A stretch of DNA of 36,033 nucleotides from Phascolarctobacterium succinatutens CAG:287 (GCF_000434895.1 NZ_FR892758.1:1-36033); one strand, 5' to 3'; positions 15,321 through 23,274 are shown, numbered from the stretch's first letter. Numbers and translations: made by a program. The notes: generated from the sequence alone by a model not told the origin.

Positions 15321-15819
15321 TATTTTTTTCCTCACTATGCATGATAACGGGAGCTTGGCCTTGCAGCTCAGGCTTATGGGTGGACATTGTTTGGTAAAGC
15401 TTGGCGATGGTGGCAGCAGTGGTGTTGATATCTGCTTCGCTGATATCGGTGATTTGTGCAGCAAGCCAATTGTGATATTGGGCGATGTAATAGGCGTGGA
15501 TTTTACGTCCCACGTCTGTCATACGCAGTCTGACGATGCGTTTATCCTGCTCATCGCTGATTTTTTCAATAACGTTTATGGTCTGCAGCTCGCTTACAAG
15601 ACGAGTGATACCGGGGCGCGTTACCTGTAGCAGGTCCGCAATGTCGCTGACCTTGGGAGGCTGCGCGGTACGTTCCAGATATTCGATATAGTCCAGCACT
15701 TTGAGATTACCGGGAGTTAAGCCTTCCGGCAGAGGTGGCTGCAGCTCTACTACACGCTTTGCTTCGTGGCAGGCGATAAGCAGATTTTTGATTGCTTCGA
15801 TAGGCAGTTTATGTGTCAT
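15313..15819 (-). CDS. MarR-family transcriptional regulator
   Basis: 168 aa. A winged helix-turn-helix is clear: PKVSDIADLLQVTRPGITRLVSELQTINVIEKISDEQDKRIVRLRMTDVG split as recognition helix plus the D-x-R wing. It starts at the ATG read from 15819, with AGGAG upstream; the extension to 15861 would run into the operator. The gene overlaps the DHA2 exporter start by 8 nt. A perfect palindrome on its own promoter implies autorepression. Confidence 0.95.
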   Translation of the reverse strand: MTHKLPIEAIKNLLIACHEAKRVVELQPPLPEGLTPGNLKVLDYIEYLERTAQPPKVSDIADLLQVTRPGITRLVSELQTINVIEKISDEQDKRIVRLRMTDVGRKIHAYYIAQYHNWLAAQITDISEADINTTAATIAKLYQTMSTHKPELQGQAPVIMHSEEKNND

Positions 15820-15851
15820 GATGATGCTCCTTTGCAAATGATTACCAAAAG

Positions 15852-15895
15852 TAATTATCAAAGATAATTATATTGCGGTGGTGAGGAGTTGTCAA
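15852..15895 (-). promoter_or_regulatory. marR-MFS promoter with overlapping operator
   Basis: On the - strand: TTGACA (15895-15890), a 17-nt spacer and TATAAT (15872-15867), both perfect consensus. A perfect 8-bp inverted repeat, TAATTATC-AAA-GATAATTA (15852-15870), overlaps the -10 box and the start site. It is the expected place and shape for a MarR dimer operator. Confidence 0.88.
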
Positions 15896-16052
15896 GGTGG
15901 GGGATGGAGGCTGATTAAAATCCGTATTCTATGTAAGATTGAATTATTACAAGTAAATAAAATTGTGCTATACTAATGACAGATGAAAAGAATACTACGA
16001 ATCTTGTTATGAAATGGTTCGTTAAAAGGGAATGTTATATGGAGGGCGCTTT

Positions 16053-17063
16053 ATGTATGAGGCATTGACTGGTATTTTAGCATTTTGTGCTATGTATGTA
16101 TTGATTTATAATGTTATATTATATTTTTCGAAAGCAAACCCCGGAGAAGATACTGGAACAGATACCGGAGAAGATACCGGAACAGATACCGGAGAAGATA
16201 CCGGAGCAGATACCGGAGAAGATACTGGAGCAGATACCGGAGCAGATACTGGAGCAGATACCGGAGCAGATATTGGAACAGATTCTAGCAAAGTCAATTC
16301 AACGGCTGATCAGATAAAGTATCTGCAAAACCGTTACAAAGGAAAATTATTTCCTGCAAGAGTAGTAGAGTGTGAGCTTGATTTAGGTGATGTATGTCCT
16401 AAAGATGGGGATATTTTATTTGAGCATGATGCAGTTTTAGATAGCGATAGGAATTATAATCACATTCTGAGAAATGTAAAATGTTGTGATGCTTGCAATA
16501 CAGTATTTGTACCAGCATTATCAAATAAGATGGTACATTTTGATGATACTAGCAATACATTGTATATAAATAAAAGAATACATGATTGCAAAAGAAATAA
16601 ACATTGCATTGTAGCAGTTACTGGCATAGTAAGAAAAATAGATGGAGATATATTGAAAATAAATGTTGAGTACTGTTTTGTATGTGGAAAGTATTTTATT
16701 GAAGAAGAACAATTCAATCGCTATAAAGAGCTGTATGGTATTATACTAGGAAATTTTAAGTGTTGTAGTACACTAAGTGGCGGATACAATCCATTTATGA
16801 AAGATCACTCGTTACTTAATTTATGTGGATATAATGTAGGGCAAAAGGATAATTTAAGTTCTATTTCCAGACATAAAATACTTCGATATTTAATGGAAAA
16901 TGATTTGATGAGTAAACCGGAAATAATTAAGTATTTGGATTACTTTATTAGCCTTAATGCTAAGCAGATTAATAAAAAGTTAGCCGTGAAAAAATGGAAA
17001 GAGGATCTTGATTATGTTAATATTTTTCGTATTGATAAACAAAGGGAGATTGATTTTAGATGA
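16053..17063 (+). CDS. Membrane-anchored Cys-rich protein with TGxD repeats, unknown function
   Basis: 336 aa from ATG 16053, which has GGAGGG at 16041-16046 (an upstream ATG at 16032 lacks a ribosome site). One transmembrane segment spans about residues 6-25. It is followed by 10-11 copies of the tetrapeptide TG(A/E/T)D (31-74), encoded by 12-bp repeats. The rest has paired cysteines (KCCDAC, YCFVCG, FKCC) that could form zinc ribbons. It ends in a charged helical tail with AVKKWKEDLDYVNIF, a type of ending I have seen on other Firmicute hypothetical proteins. The gene is A+T-rich compared with flanking genes and is the first of three in a row. I recognise no family. Confidence 0.8.
   Translation: MYEALTGILAFCAMYVLIYNVILYFSKANPGEDTGTDTGEDTGTDTGEDTGADTGEDTGADTGADTGADTGADIGTDSSKVNSTADQIKYLQNRYKGKLFPARVVECELDLGDVCPKDGDILFEHDAVLDSDRNYNHILRNVKCCDACNTVFVPALSNKMVHFDDTSNTLYINKRIHDCKRNKHCIVAVTGIVRKIDGDILKINVEYCFVCGKYFIEEEQFNRYKELYGIILGNFKCCSTLSGGYNPFMKDHSLLNLCGYNVGQKDNLSSISRHKILRYLMENDLMSKPEIIKYLDYFISLNAKQINKKLAVKKWKEDLDYVNIFRIDKQREIDFR
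16142..16282 (+). repeat. 12-bp coding tandem repeat (GATACCGGAGCA type)
   Basis: About eleven head-to-tail units with variants GATACCGGAGCA, GATACCGGAGAA, GATACTGGAGCA and GATACCGGAACA, all in frame and encoding an acidic TGxD linker. Copy number is likely to vary by slippage. Confidence 0.93.
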
Positions 17064-17098
17064 TTTTCGAGAGTAATATTATGTAGGAGTGATTGCAT

Positions 17099-17458
17099 AT
17101 GAAAAAGAAAATACCGTGGCATTATCACGATAGAGCAAGAGGCATTTATTATGATGGAATAAAAGAAATAGATTTAGAACCGCTAATTACACTAAAGAAA
17201 TTATATGACTATGGCAATACAAGTGTACTAAATGATTTAGTGGATAAGATTATTGAAGCGCAAGAAGAAAAAAACTATAAGATTTATTTGGAGAAAGCAG
17301 CTACGAATGGTAATAATTTAGCTAAAGGAGCCTTAATGGGCTTGGAAAAAGCTGGACAAGGCAGTAATAATGAGCCTGCGTGGGAGTTAGATGGATTGGT
17401 TAAATTTATTCTGGTGAGTATTTTTATTTGTGTAGTTGCCTTTATTGGCATATGGTAA
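17099..17458 (+). CDS. Small protein with C-terminal membrane segment, unknown function
   Basis: 119 aa. ATG 17099 is preceded by TAGGAGTG (17084 region). A soluble, helical part (about 1-95) includes YLEKAATNGNNLAKGALMGL, which looks like one Sel1/TPR-type repeat. A transmembrane segment follows, LVKFILVSIFICVVAFIGIW, ending exactly at the TAA stop. The next frame continues in phase directly after this stop with another hydrophobic run, so this may be the N-terminal half of a longer protein. The spacing to the upstream gene is 35 nt. Same A+T-rich composition. Confidence 0.7.
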   Translation: MKKKIPWHYHDRARGIYYDGIKEIDLEPLITLKKLYDYGNTSVLNDLVDKIIEAQEEKNYKIYLEKAATNGNNLAKGALMGLEKAGQGSNNEPAWELDGLVKFILVSIFICVVAFIGIW

Positions 17459-17503
17459 TATTATACTTTTTTATATGCTTTTGCCTTTTTATGTACCTTT
17501 GTT

Positions 17504-18208
17504 TTGCTGTGGGTAGGTGTTTTTTGGGTAATAGTGAAAATCTATCAAAGAAAATATAATAATGAGGAAACATCACATTTATCAGATTATGAAAAATATA
17601 GTATAGATTTAGCAACAGCAACGACAAAGGAGTTGGTCGAGCACTTTCATATGACATATTCTTTAGAAGATGGATGCGAATATGTTACTTTAGGAAGAAA
17701 TCAATATGTGTTAAATGAGCGCAAGGATATATTTGTTAAAAGAAAAAACGAAGTATTAGTGTATTTAAAAGAGCGACAGAGTTTTATTAATAGTTATTAT
17801 GATAAGTTGGATAAAATTCCTGGGTTAGCAAAATATTTTCAGCTATATGATATGTGGCATAAATATAACAGATTAATATTTACTGGAGAGATAGATGAAA
17901 AGAAAGAAGATGTGGAAGCGGATAAATTTGGCTTGCCTAGACCTAGTGAAGTTAAGAAGACTTATCCCAGAGTTAGTGCTTTAATGGAAGCCTTGAGCAT
18001 AGCGGAAAATTATCCCTATAATGATATTGGCAATGTGACAATACGAAGAATTATTAATGGAGAAGACTACGATTTAGCTTTAAAAGATGTAGATAAATAC
18101 ATTAATGGTAATCTAAGTATTGCTGATGTCAGTGAATATGCCATTGATATGAAAAAAATTGTACGCGCATATCTTGAAAGAAACTTAGATGCAGATGTCA
18201 CGTATTAA
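17504..18208 (+). CDS. Membrane-anchored protein of unknown function (in phase with preceding gene)
   Basis: 234 aa if it starts at TTG 17504. No ATG or good ribosome site is visible. The frame is open right up to the previous gene's TAA at 17456-17458, and the codons between encode another hydrophobic stretch (YYTFLYAFAFLCTFVLL). It may be a continuation of that gene interrupted by a nonsense codon, or be translated by reinitiation. After the membrane segment comes a soluble region of about 200 residues, with GLPRPSEVKKTYPRVSALM and a helical C-terminus. No recognised domain. Confidence 0.55.
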   Translation: MLWVGVFWVIVKIYQRKYNNEETSHLSDYEKYSIDLATATTKELVEHFHMTYSLEDGCEYVTLGRNQYVLNERKDIFVKRKNEVLVYLKERQSFINSYYDKLDKIPGLAKYFQLYDMWHKYNRLIFTGEIDEKKEDVEADKFGLPRPSEVKKTYPRVSALMEALSIAENYPYNDIGNVTIRRIINGEDYDLALKDVDKYINGNLSIADVSEYAIDMKKIVRAYLERNLDADVTY

Positions 18209-18261
18209 ATAATAAGCTGTAGAATATTTATAAAAATAAATCATTAAAAATATTTTACTTT

Positions 18262-18440
18262 TGATATACTAATAGTAGTCGAAACGGATATGTAAATGTA
18301 GGGCATTTTATATAAAAAATCGGAGGAGAACCCTAATATAGAAAAAATATTGTGTTTAAATCCAAGACAGCTTTATTAAGACTTAAAGTCCCACAGGGAA
18401 GTAGCCCCTGATGGCTTTAAGCTTGATGAAGCTGTTTTTT
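18262..18440 (+). ncRNA. Candidate structured RNA with own promoter and terminator
   Basis: TGATATACT (18262-18270) is an extended -10, so transcription would start near 18277. The 3' part folds into one long element: CAGCTTTATTAAG (18367 region) pairs over 13 positions with CTTGATGAAGCTG (18422-18434), enclosing CTTAAAG/CTTTAAG and an apical AGGG/CCCT hairpin. A T run (18435-18440) follows. The 5' part (18300-18366) has a purine-rich GGAGGAG and a possible AGGG/CCCT pairing. I do not recognise a known riboswitch or small RNA. It could be an independent small RNA or a leader of the ATPase gene. Confidence 0.5.
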
Positions 18441-18518
18441 ATTATCCTCATGAAATATGCAGTAGTTGCATATTTTATCCTCATGAAATCTGCACTGATT
18501 GCATATTTCATGAGGATA
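18422..18518 (+). repeat. 97-bp direct repeat, copy 1 (double hairpin)
   Basis: Nearly identical to 19865-19962 (one small change in the T run). It starts inside the right arm of the terminator stem and ends with two hairpins. The first is AAATATGCA/TGCATATTT (18453-18475). The second has a 19-bp stem, TATCCTCATGAAATCTGCA (18476-18494) with its complement (18500-18518; one mismatch). The repeat pair brackets the ATPase gene. Confidence 0.92.
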
Positions 18519-18561
18519 TGCTAGAATGAGAGTAATTTAGAGAGGGGAGTGAGCAATTAAA

Positions 18562-19863
18562 ATGTTACGTAGAAAAATATATGATAAGCTTTTAGCGTGG
18601 AAAAACAGTACAGGCAAAAAAGACGCTGTGTTATTACGTGGTGTTAGGCAGTGTGGTAAAACATATATTGTCAGAGAGTTTGGTAAGCGGGAATATAAAA
18701 ATTTTATAGAGATAAATTTTATTGAGCGACCTGATATGCAGGCAGTCTTTTCCGGAAATCTTGATGTTGATAGCATGGTTCAGCAAATTAAACTTAGTAT
18801 GCCGGGGTGCCAATTTATTCCCGGTGAAACGCTTTTGTTTTTGGATGAAATTCAGGATGCACCTAACGCCAGAACTTCCTTGAAATTTTGGACGCAGGAT
18901 GGACGTTTTGATTGTATTGCCTCCGGCTCATTGCTGGGCATAGATTACAAAAATGAGGTTTCTATACCTGTAGGATATGAACAGCAGCTAATTATGCGGA
19001 CTCTTGATTTTGAAGAGTTTCTTTGGGCGCTTGGTGTAGAAGTAAATCTCAAGGAGATGCTGGCACCATATATAGACGGAGTAAAACGAGTTCCGGAAGC
19101 TATGCATAATTCTTTAAACAAGTATCTGCAGGAATATATGGTAGTTGGTGGACTGCCTGAGGTAGTTGATACATATATTGCAACGAAGGATTTTTACCAG
19201 GTACATCTGTTACAGGAAAAAATTTTGCGTGATTATCAGGATGATATTGCTAAATACGCGCTGAATCAGGATAAAATTAAGGCTAAGCAGTGTTTTCTGT
19301 CTATCCCGCGTCAGTTAAGCAAAGAAAACCATAAATTTCAGTATTCTGTTGTTGAGAAAAAGGCGACAGCAAGAAAATTTACCAGTAGCTTAGATTGGCT
19401 CCATAATGCCGGATTAATTGATTTTGCTTATAATGTGAATTCACCTTGGTTCCCATTGAAAGCGTATGTCAAGGAAAATCAATTTAGAGTTTATCTTTGC
19501 GACATAGGTCTTTTGGTAGCTATGTATGGTTATCAGTTGAAAATTGCTTTGTTGTCAGATGCGTTGGAGGGACCGGCGAAAGGTGGCATTTATGAAAGTC
19601 TTGTTGCCGATATTTTAGCAAAAAGGGGAGAAGAGCTTTATTACTATAAAAAAGAGGATTCAACCTTAGAAATTGAATTTATCTTAGAACGGGATTGTAA
19701 GCTTGTACCTGTAGAAGTGAAAGCCAGGAAGGGCTCGACACGTTCATTAAATGAGCTGCTTAAAATGGATAATATCGAAAGAGGTTATAAGCTCACAGCA
19801 CAAAATACCGGTGTTGTTGAGAAAAAGATTACTTTACCTTTGTACATGGCTGCAATTATATAA
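18562..19863 (+). CDS. ATP-binding protein, AAA_14/DUF4143 family
   Basis: 433 aa. Walker A is GVRQCGKT (27-34) and Walker B LLFLDEIQ (91-98), typical of the AAA_14 P-loop domain. GSLLGI and the MRTLDFEEFLWALG segment are usual for the family. The C-terminal DUF4143 part carries a nuclease-like signature, IEFILE then VPVEVKARKG (about 370-395). These proteins are common, often multicopy, in gut bacteria and have no agreed function. GGGGAG (18544-18549) is 12 nt before ATG 18562, a rather wide gap. Near-identical 97-98-bp repeats lie 43 nt before the gene and 1 nt after its stop, suggesting it moved or was duplicated as a cassette. Confidence 0.92.
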   Translation: MLRRKIYDKLLAWKNSTGKKDAVLLRGVRQCGKTYIVREFGKREYKNFIEINFIERPDMQAVFSGNLDVDSMVQQIKLSMPGCQFIPGETLLFLDEIQDAPNARTSLKFWTQDGRFDCIASGSLLGIDYKNEVSIPVGYEQQLIMRTLDFEEFLWALGVEVNLKEMLAPYIDGVKRVPEAMHNSLNKYLQEYMVVGGLPEVVDTYIATKDFYQVHLLQEKILRDYQDDIAKYALNQDKIKAKQCFLSIPRQLSKENHKFQYSVVEKKATARKFTSSLDWLHNAGLIDFAYNVNSPWFPLKAYVKENQFRVYLCDIGLLVAMYGYQLKIALLSDALEGPAKGGIYESLVADILAKRGEELYYYKKEDSTLEIEFILERDCKLVPVEVKARKGSTRSLNELLKMDNIERGYKLTAQNTGVVEKKITLPLYMAAII

Positions 19864-19864
19864 T

Positions 19865-19962
19865 CTTGATGAAGCTGTTTTTCTATTATCCTCATGAAAT
19901 ATGCAGTAGTTGCATATTTTATCCTCATGAAATCTGCACTGATTGCATATTTCATGAGGATA
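19865..19962 (+). repeat. 98-bp direct repeat, copy 2 (double hairpin)
   Basis: Matches 18422-18518 almost base for base; it begins immediately after the ATPase stop codon. It keeps only the right arm and T run of the terminator found in copy 1, so the strong hairpins here are the two palindromes. Confidence 0.92.
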
Positions 19963-20052
19963 GCTTAAAATAGAGTTAAAAAGAATGTTTAAGACACTAA
20001 AAAACTGATTGTACAAGTGTTGTAATTCGATTATTGAAGTGGAGAAGCATAA

Positions 20053-20640
20053 ATGTTATCAAATTTTACCCCGCAGGATATTTCCTATGCCTCCCATCTC
20101 ACTAAGCTGACATGGGGTGATGAGATGGCGCTGACTAATGATGGCTTGAAGGATGTGCTGTACGAGGCGATGGTACGTTATTATTATCGCAGTGAGGCCT
20201 TTTCTTTAAAAATGACTGATGAAGACGGCATGCAGGGCTTTTTGCTGGCGGCGCCCTTGAGTGAGCGTGACAATTCCCAATCCTGGTTAAAGCAAAGCCT
20301 GCAGCATTTTGAGTGCGAGGAACAGGATCTTGTTTATGATTATCTGCGCTATTTGTCTTATAACGGACAAAAGGTGAGGGCGTTGGCAAATCCGGAGGAT
20401 TTGCTGCTGTGCCTGTTTTTGAGCATGAAAAGCGGTGTTGGCAGCAAGCTGTTGCATAAGGTGGAAGCGATTGCGCAGAAAAAAGGTGTCAAAAAGCTCT
20501 ATTTATGGGCGGATGCTACCTGCGATTATGAATATTACCGCAAGCGTGGCTATAGCGAAGCGGCGCATTTTACGAATAATATTCTGCCGCAGTTAGGCGC
20601 ACAGGAGACGTGGATATACAGCAAGGAGCTGAAGGAGTGA
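20053..20640 (+). CDS. GNAT-family N-acetyltransferase
   Basis: 195 aa. The acetyl-CoA-binding motif A is visible as MKSGVGSKLLHKVEAIAQKKGVKKLYLWAD split around the turn (130-158), followed by the motif B-like CDYEYYRKRGYSEAAHF. The N-terminal 100 residues are variable, as usual in the family, so the substrate cannot be predicted. GTGGAGAAG precedes ATG 20053. The HxlR regulator starts 6 nt downstream, so the two are probably co-transcribed. Confidence 0.85.
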   Translation: MLSNFTPQDISYASHLTKLTWGDEMALTNDGLKDVLYEAMVRYYYRSEAFSLKMTDEDGMQGFLLAAPLSERDNSQSWLKQSLQHFECEEQDLVYDYLRYLSYNGQKVRALANPEDLLLCLFLSMKSGVGSKLLHKVEAIAQKKGVKKLYLWADATCDYEYYRKRGYSEAAHFTNNILPQLGAQETWIYSKELKE

Positions 20641-20646
20641 TTGTAA

Positions 20647-20976
20647 ATGTTGCATGAAATGAGTGATGCTTTACCGGCTTGTCCGGTAGAAACTACACTG
20701 ACCTTAATCAGTGATAAATGGAAGGTGCTGATTTTACGTGACCTTTTGACGGGAACAAAGCGCTTTGGCGAATTGAAAAAATCTTTAAACGGAGTCAGTC
20801 AAAAGGTGCTGACGTCGCAGTTACGCCAAATGGAAGCCAGCGGTCTGCTGACGCGCAAGGTTTATGCTGAGGTGCCGCCGCGTGTTGAATATACGCTTAC
20901 TGAGCTTGGTTACAGTCTGCAGCCTGTTTTGGAGGCCATGCGTGACTGGGGAGAGGCGTACAAGAAGAGATTTTGA
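20647..20976 (+). CDS. HxlR-family transcriptional regulator
   Basis: 109 aa, full length for HxlR. The N-terminal ACPVETTLTLISDKWKVLILRDLL is diagnostic, with the conserved Cys before PV that senses electrophiles or oxidants in several relatives. The winged helix follows (FGELKKSLNGVSQKVLTSQLRQME, then GLLTRKVYAEVPPRVEYTLTE). GGAGTG at the end of the acetyltransferase gene serves as its ribosome site. It may control the acetyltransferase operon. Confidence 0.95.
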   Translation: MLHEMSDALPACPVETTLTLISDKWKVLILRDLLTGTKRFGELKKSLNGVSQKVLTSQLRQMEASGLLTRKVYAEVPPRVEYTLTELGYSLQPVLEAMRDWGEAYKKRF

Positions 20977-20992
20977 TTTGAGGATATAAGCA

Positions 20993-21024
20993 AAAACACC
21001 ACCTGCAAACGCAAGTGGTGTTTT
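20993..21024. terminator. Bidirectional terminator
   Basis: AAAACACCAC (20993-21002) pairs with GTGGTGTTTT (21015-21024), and an inner TGC/GCA extends it. It sits between the converging HxlR and acyltransferase genes and has T runs on both strands. Confidence 0.85.
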
Positions 21025-21054
21025 ACAATATATGGGGAATAAGAAGAAAACTTT

Positions 21055-22131
21055 TTACAGACGGCTTACATGGCCGATGAAATAATGGCCCCAGGAAACA
21101 CGCGCCAGTGCTTCCATGGTCAGCAGGCTGAGGCTGAGCATAATGATGAAGAGCAGCGGATAAAAGCAGAGCTGCTGCGGTGACATATGCAGCAGTGTAA
21201 GCAGCTCGCTGCCGACATACATGTAGATTATGTGAATCAAGAATAAACCGAAGGAATAGTTGCCCAGATACATCATAAAGCGCTTGCTGAGGCTGTCCTG
21301 CGATTCCAGAGTACAGGCGTAACGGAAGAGCATAGCGATGATGATGCTGTACAAAAACAGATTGAGCGGGAAGCAGACAAATTCCAGCAGCGGCAGGATA
21401 TGCAGGTAGTATTTAGCAAACCAGCAGCCGCCGATTAAAATCAGATTCAGGATGAAGCCTGTCATCAAAAGAACGTGATGGGTGTCAATCCAGCGCAGCA
21501 TTTTTTTATGGTAGATATAAGCCAGCATACCGAAGGAGAAGTAGGCGATATAACGCAGAAAGGTGGTAATCTCCAGCGTTAGGATAACTGCCTGATTGCT
21601 GCAGCTGATATTGTTGCAGATTTTCCAGAACAGCTGCAGCAGGATTACCTGAATAATAAAGCGGTGCAGCCTGTGATGCAAGCGGCAACGGTTAAAATAA
21701 CGCAATAGCAACGGATAGATAGCATAAAAACCAAATAACGCCCGGAAAAAGGCCATGTGAACAGCGCTGCTGCCGGTGATAATAAGATAAGCTGCCTGCT
21801 TAAGCGTGAAGCTGGCATTGCTGAAAAACCAGGCACCGCCCAAATACAATAGCGAAAACAGCAAATACGGCGAAAGCACCGACAGGAACATTCTGCGGAA
21901 GAAGGACCACTTATAATAATCGGCATGGCGATTGTGGCTGATGAACATATATCCCGAAACAAACATTACCAGGGGTACGGCAAAGAGGGAAATAATATCC
22001 AGCAGCATTTCGGAAATAGTGACCCATGATTCCGCGTGAGCGTGGCTGAAGTACCAGGTGGTGTGCATCAGCATGACGCCCAGAACCACGAAGCCACGTA
22101 ATAATAGGGGAAAACTCATAGCTTTATACAT
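21055..22131 (-). CDS. Acyltransferase 3 family membrane protein
   Basis: 358 aa, about ten transmembrane segments. It begins with LLRGFVVLGVMLMHTTWYF, the family's first helix carrying the key His, and has VPLVMFVSGYMF and LGNYSFGLFLIHIIYMY, also typical. These integral-membrane enzymes O-acetylate surface polysaccharides or other envelope molecules; the substrate is unknown. An AGAAAGAAG sequence precedes the start. It is monocistronic on the - strand, between a convergent terminator and its own promoter. Confidence 0.92.
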   Translation of the reverse strand: MYKAMSFPLLLRGFVVLGVMLMHTTWYFSHAHAESWVTISEMLLDIISLFAVPLVMFVSGYMFISHNRHADYYKWSFFRRMFLSVLSPYLLFSLLYLGGAWFFSNASFTLKQAAYLIITGSSAVHMAFFRALFGFYAIYPLLLRYFNRCRLHHRLHRFIIQVILLQLFWKICNNISCSNQAVILTLEITTFLRYIAYFSFGMLAYIYHKKMLRWIDTHHVLLMTGFILNLILIGGCWFAKYYLHILPLLEFVCFPLNLFLYSIIIAMLFRYACTLESQDSLSKRFMMYLGNYSFGLFLIHIIYMYVGSELLTLLHMSPQQLCFYPLLFIIMLSLSLLTMEALARVSWGHYFIGHVSRL

Positions 22132-22153
22132 CTTCTTTCTCTCTAGTAGAGTT

Positions 22154-22181
22154 ATTGTACTACTTTAAATTTTATAGTCAA
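22154..22181 (-). promoter_or_regulatory. Promoter of the acyltransferase gene
   Basis: On the - strand: TTGACT (22181-22176), a 16-nt spacer and TACAAT (22159-22154). Confidence 0.6.
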
Positions 22182-22288
22182 ATAGCGATTAAGCATTTAC
22201 ATTATAACCAAATGGAATATAAAAGATTGATAAGCTATGACAGATAACATATAAGCATTAATATTATTACTCCTGTACAGGTTGACGC

Positions 22289-22317
22289 TTGACAAAGACA
22301 GCGGCAACGCAGATAAT
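22289..22317 (+). promoter_or_regulatory. Promoter of the TPR-like gene
   Basis: TTGACA (22289-22294), a 17-nt spacer and GATAAT (22312-22317), 39 nt before the start codon. Confidence 0.75.
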
Positions 22318-22355
22318 TTGAATAGAATATATAACAGATTGAGGAGGATACTGAA

Positions 22356-23180
22356 ATGGAAAAACAGGAATGGCAAGGTTATGTACAGAAGGTAGCAAGC
22401 TGTGATTACCCTATACCGTTGAATCTGATAAACGATTATGATGATTGGAAATGCCGCAGCAACGTAGGACGTATGCTGATGATTTTAAAGGATATCGAGG
22501 GAGCTATGGCGGTGCTGGCAACCGTAAAGGATGTGCAGCCTGATATGGAGGATGCACCGGAGTTCGGACTCAGTGAGGCGGAGCATAAGGTACTGTGCCT
22601 GCGTGATATTGCAGAAATCATTTGGCGCTTGACCGGTACCGGTGATGCACCGATTATTTATTTGAATGAAGCCTACAGACTGTGCCGTGAATACAAAAAG
22701 GTTTTCCGCAGTGCAGATCGTGGCGCTATTTGGGCGCGCAGACTGGAGCTGGAGCGCTCCTGCGGCGCCGAGGATGCTGCATTGAGCGAGGCGAGAGCAA
22801 TGCTGGAGGCGGAAAAGGCTGTGGAAGGTGTTAATCCGTACCGTTTCCACGCACTGAAGTTTATTGCGGAAAGCATGGCGGAGCAGGGCGATTATGCTAA
22901 GGCTGCGCTGCTTTTGGCAGATGCCTACAAATCCTTCCCTGTGAACGAGGCTGCCAAGAAGGCTCTTGCTGAGGCGGAGGCGGCAGCAGATGCTAAGGAA
23001 AGATATGCGATGTATCATCACTGCACCACGATTCAGTACCAGCCGTGGGAAAAGGATAATGTGCCGACGCTGGAGGATGTACGCCGCCTGCAGGAGCGCA
23101 ATTTTGCCCGTCGCGAGGCAGCGAAGGCTGCCGGTGAGGAGCCGGATGAAAAGGGTTCTTTTCAAAGTTTAATTAAATAA
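22356..23180 (+). CDS. TPR-like helical protein, unknown function
   Basis: 274 aa, soluble and rich in alanine and glutamate. Repeating helical pairs such as IYLNEAYRLCREYKKVFR, EARAMLEAEKAVEG and DYAKAALLLADAYKSFP look like degenerate tetratricopeptide repeats, which bind proteins. No signal peptide, so cytoplasmic. GAGGAGG precedes ATG 22356. A strong promoter suggests steady expression. No known family is recognised; it stands alone between the acyltransferase and the outer-membrane protein. Confidence 0.75.
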   Translation: MEKQEWQGYVQKVASCDYPIPLNLINDYDDWKCRSNVGRMLMILKDIEGAMAVLATVKDVQPDMEDAPEFGLSEAEHKVLCLRDIAEIIWRLTGTGDAPIIYLNEAYRLCREYKKVFRSADRGAIWARRLELERSCGAEDAALSEARAMLEAEKAVEGVNPYRFHALKFIAESMAEQGDYAKAALLLADAYKSFPVNEAAKKALAEAEAAADAKERYAMYHHCTTIQYQPWEKDNVPTLEDVRRLQERNFARREAAKAAGEEPDEKGSFQSLIK

Positions 23181-23274
23181 TTAAAACGAGCGATTAAAAG
23201 ATTTTGTACGCACTTTTCACGAATCTGTTACAATTAGTAGCAGGTAATAAAAATGTGAGAAGGGATGTACTTAT

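Larger units (their letters stand above)
18209..18561 (+). other. Gene-free stretch with putative RNA and hairpin repeat
   Basis: 353 nt. It contains an extended -10 promoter, a structured-RNA candidate ending in a terminator, the first copy of a 97-bp repeat, and the ribosome site of the next gene. No protein-coding gene is seen. Confidence 0.75.

Noticed and set aside
15319..15464. Longer N-terminus for the MFS exporter
   Set aside because: The extension overlaps the MarR gene, is not membrane-like, and begins with a TTG lacking a ribosome site.
16106..16297. Low-complexity - strand frame rich in PVSAPVS repeats
   Set aside because: It is the reverse reading of the 12-bp TGxD-coding repeat; no start signals.
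18422..19962. Classical insertion sequence around the DUF4143 gene
   Set aside because: The flanking copies are direct repeats with internal hairpins, not terminal inverted repeats, and the gene does not resemble a transposase.
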